From CALXOD01 sp964402715 (GTDB lineage Bacteria; Verrucomicrobiota; Lentisphaeria; Victivallales; Victivallaceae): a stretch of DNA of 62,992 bases. Location: the NCBI GenBank assembly GCA_964402715.1, contig CAYODJ010000013.1:1-62992 (forward strand), read 5' to 3'. A program made the position numbers and the translations under genes. Within the stretch, counting starts at the first letter, position 1, and every line of letters starts with the position of its first letter. The notes beneath the pieces were generated by a model. It saw only the letters and a program-made list of their open reading frames with translations, did no database searches and had not been told where the DNA came from. Positions 61,133 through 62,992 of the stretch are shown one piece after another.

Positions 61133-62662
61133 ATGAAGAGCCGTGTCATCGTGAATCGCAATTATCCGATCGGCGACGTCGACGGCCGCATTTACAGCGG
61201 CTTCGTGGAACATATTGGACGCGCCGTCTACGAAGGACTGTACCAGCCCGGACATCCCTCGGCCGATGAGGACGGTTTTCGCGAAGATGTCATCGCGCTG
61301 GTCCGCGAACTGAATATGCCGCTTACCCGTTATCCCGGCGGCAACTTCGTCTCTGGGTACAGATGGGAGGACGGGATCGGTCCGCGCGAACGGCGTCCGG
61401 CGAGACTCGACCTCGCGTGGAAAGCGCTTGAGCCGAATCTTTTCGGCGTCGATGAGTTCATCAAGTGGTGCCGCAAGGCCAATACCGCCCCGATGATGGC
61501 GGTAAATCTCGGCACACGCGGCGCAGCCGAGGCGCAGCAGCTCGTTGAGTACTGCAACTTTTCCGGAGACAGCTCCCTTGCCGCATTGCGCCGAAAAAAC
61601 GGAGCTGAATCGCCGCACGACGTCAAAATCTGGTGCCTCGGCAACGAGATGGACGGACCTTGGCAGATCAACCACCGCAACGCCGACGACTACGGACGCA
61701 TCGCACTCGAAGCAGCCAAGATGATGAAATGGACCGATCCGTCCATCGAGCTGGCCGTCTGCGGATCGTCCATGCCTGACATGCCGACGCTGGGCGAGTG
61801 GGAGAATACGGTTCTTGACTACACCTACGATTTTGTCGACTACCTCGCGCTGCATCAGTATTTCGGAAACCGCTGCGACACCACATCCGGCTATCTCGCC
61901 CAGGCGGAAGCGATGTCCGACTTCATAGACCGGATCACCGCATGCTGCGACTTCGTCCGTGCGCGCAAAAAAACTCAGAAGCGCATCATGCTTTCGTTCG
62001 AGGAATGGAATGTCTGGTTTCACTCGGACGGATGTGCGGGCCGGTCACCGGAGTGGAGCGTGGCACGGCCGTTGCTTGAAGACATTTATACCATGGAGGA
62101 TGCGCTTCTCGTCGGCATGCTTCTGATGACGCTCATCAACCACGCCGATCGAGTCAAGATTGCCTGCCTCGCTCAAAGCGTCAACGTCATCGCCCCGATT
62201 ATGACCTTGAAAGACGGGAAAGCATGGCGCCAGACGACCTTTCACCCCTTCGCGCTGACTTCCAGACACGGTCGAGGAACAGCGATGCGCACGGTCGTAG
62301 ATTCTCCTTGCTACGATGCGGAGTACCGCGCCGGCAGTGATTCGCCTTCCGTCGCATGCAAGTCCGTTCCGTATCTGTACACCGCCTGCGTCCACAACGC
62401 CGTGGCAGGCGAAATTGTTCTCTTCGCGGCCAACCGCCATCTCACGGACACAATGGAGCTCGAGTGCCGTTTCGAGGATTTCGAATCAACCTCCGTCATC
62501 GAGCACCTGTCTCTCAACCATCCAGATCTCAAAGCCACCAATTCCGCAGACGAGGAGAAGATTCATCCCGTGCCGATGCATGCGGGCAAGCTTGTAGACA
62601 ATATCTTGACAACTGTTCTTCCGGCCGCGAGCTGGAATATGATTCGTATCAGACTGGGATAA
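61133..62662 (+). CDS. Alpha-L-arabinofuranosidase, GH51
   Basis: 509 aa. The clan-A catalytic barrel opens with 'YSGFVEHIGRAVYEGLYQPGHP' pieces and 'MPLTRYPGGNFVSGYRWEDG'. The acid/base Glu is in 'WCLGNEMDGPWQ' (about 172) and the nucleophile Glu in 'MLSFEEWNVWF' (about 290). A beta-sandwich domain ends the protein. There is no signal peptide, so it removes arabinose from imported oligosaccharides. AGGAGG lies 8 bases before the ATG. It is very similar in style to GH51 AbfA enzymes. Confidence 0.93.
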   Translation: MKSRVIVNRNYPIGDVDGRIYSGFVEHIGRAVYEGLYQPGHPSADEDGFREDVIALVRELNMPLTRYPGGNFVSGYRWEDGIGPRERRPARLDLAWKALEPNLFGVDEFIKWCRKANTAPMMAVNLGTRGAAEAQQLVEYCNFSGDSSLAALRRKNGAESPHDVKIWCLGNEMDGPWQINHRNADDYGRIALEAAKMMKWTDPSIELAVCGSSMPDMPTLGEWENTVLDYTYDFVDYLALHQYFGNRCDTTSGYLAQAEAMSDFIDRITACCDFVRARKKTQKRIMLSFEEWNVWFHSDGCAGRSPEWSVARPLLEDIYTMEDALLVGMLLMTLINHADRVKIACLAQSVNVIAPIMTLKDGKAWRQTTFHPFALTSRHGRGTAMRTVVDSPCYDAEYRAGSDSPSVACKSVPYLYTACVHNAVAGEIVLFAANRHLTDTMELECRFEDFESTSVIEHLSLNHPDLKATNSADEEKIHPVPMHAGKLVDNILTTVLPAASWNMIRIRLG

Positions 62663-62936
62663 TGCGCAACCACCGGCCGCAAAGCGCCGTCGTCTCATGC
62701 GTTCAATTTTCCGAGGTCCAAGCCGGTTTCGCCCAGAATCCATCGCGTTGAACAATCGTTCTGGCGCACGGAATGCCATGATATGCGTAGCGACCTTGAG
62801 AGCGCCTTTACTCCGCGAACGAACCCGCCGGAAAAATGCAGTTCCCGTCGACCGGCCAGCTGAAGATAACCGCATCCGTGAGGCGGTTGATCAAAGTGTC
62901 TCGCAATGTCGGCACCGCCGGCAAAGTATGCCGACC
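62663..62936. other. Intergenic region after the GH51 gene
   Basis: About 270 bases. I see no recognisable gene, terminator with T run or RNA. Open frames on both strands are short and not family-like. Confidence 0.45.
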
Positions 62937-62992
62937 GAGTGAATTGAAAAAGTAAACGCCACTTTGTAAGACAAAACGCAAAAAACGCTCAA
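62937..62992. mobile_element. End of a second copy of the 500-bp element (cut by the window edge)
   Basis: From AGTGAATTGAAAAAGTAAAC onward, 54 of 55 bases (62938-62992) equal the reverse complement of 28096-28042, the right end of the 500-bp element. The copy is therefore in the opposite orientation and continues to the right of the window. Confidence 0.8.

Noticed and set aside
62486..62875. 129-aa minus-strand frame after the GH51 gene
   Set aside because: Half overlaps the GH51 gene in antisense and the rest shows no motif or ribosome site.

Overview
The window is a GC-rich, gene-dense bacterial chromosome segment with about 46 protein genes, two tRNAs and no rRNA or CRISPR array. The likely host is a Gram-negative-type member of the PVC superphylum, most likely Lentisphaerota (Victivallis-like). 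Evidence: a prepilin-like protein with the FTLIELLVVIAIIAIL N-terminus and a C-terminal H-x9-DG motif, LPS genes (waaG- and waaP-like, an LpxL-like acyltransferase, MsbA), RNase Y, and carbohydrate genes (GH39, GH51, NagA, Gfo/Idh). Phylum placement is inference; no 16S gene is present.

Layout. 1-4100: tRNA-Gly, an operon of two SPFH/band-7 membrane proteins, tRNA-Thr. 4300-8830 (minus): a Gfo/Idh oxidoreductase plus sugar-isomerase operon behind a 25-bp inverted repeat, then murC and a bile-acid/sodium-symporter-type transporter. 8900-23100 (plus): a GT39-like membrane protein, dxs, a GH39 hydrolase, a DksA/TraR zinc-finger protein, lspA, an orphan sugar-binding lipoprotein, lysS (with a possible upstream mini-ORF), recD2 and an ABC-F ATPase. 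23100-27440 (minus): LpxL-like acyltransferase, MsbA-like exporter and a DegT-family sugar aminotransferase. 27598-28097: a 500-bp, ORF-less, AT-richer element with inverted ends and a near-perfect flanking direct repeat; one end of a second copy lies at the right edge of the window. 28186-33790: RNA methyltransferases, a BrkB-family protein and nagA. 33975-37337: waaG-, waaP-like and murD. 37672-47695: rarA, 5-FTHF cyclo-ligase, rny, alr, an aldehyde dehydrogenase, a phosphohexomutase, a secreted unknown and a YgiQ radical-SAM protein. 47980-51135: citrate synthase and an amino-acid permease fused to a PTS EIIA-like domain. 51249-52985 (minus): an orphan ABC ATPase and prephenate dehydrogenase. 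53215-58214: an operon of secretin, HlyD-type adaptor, MacB/LolD-type ATPase and MacB-type permease. The rest: a prepilin-like protein, serC and a GH51 arabinofuranosidase.

The most interesting items are the secretin-adaptor-ABC operon, which looks like a MacAB-type tripartite exporter whose outer-membrane channel is a secretin instead of a TolC-type protein, and the 500-bp MITE-like element, which also has RNA-like internal structure. The promoters I could read repeatedly have a -35 box TTGCAA (or TTGCNN), 16-17 bp from a TATAAT-like -10, and this helped decide several starts.

All calls rest on reading motifs by eye. No database search was run, so family names are firm only where diagnostic motifs are quoted.
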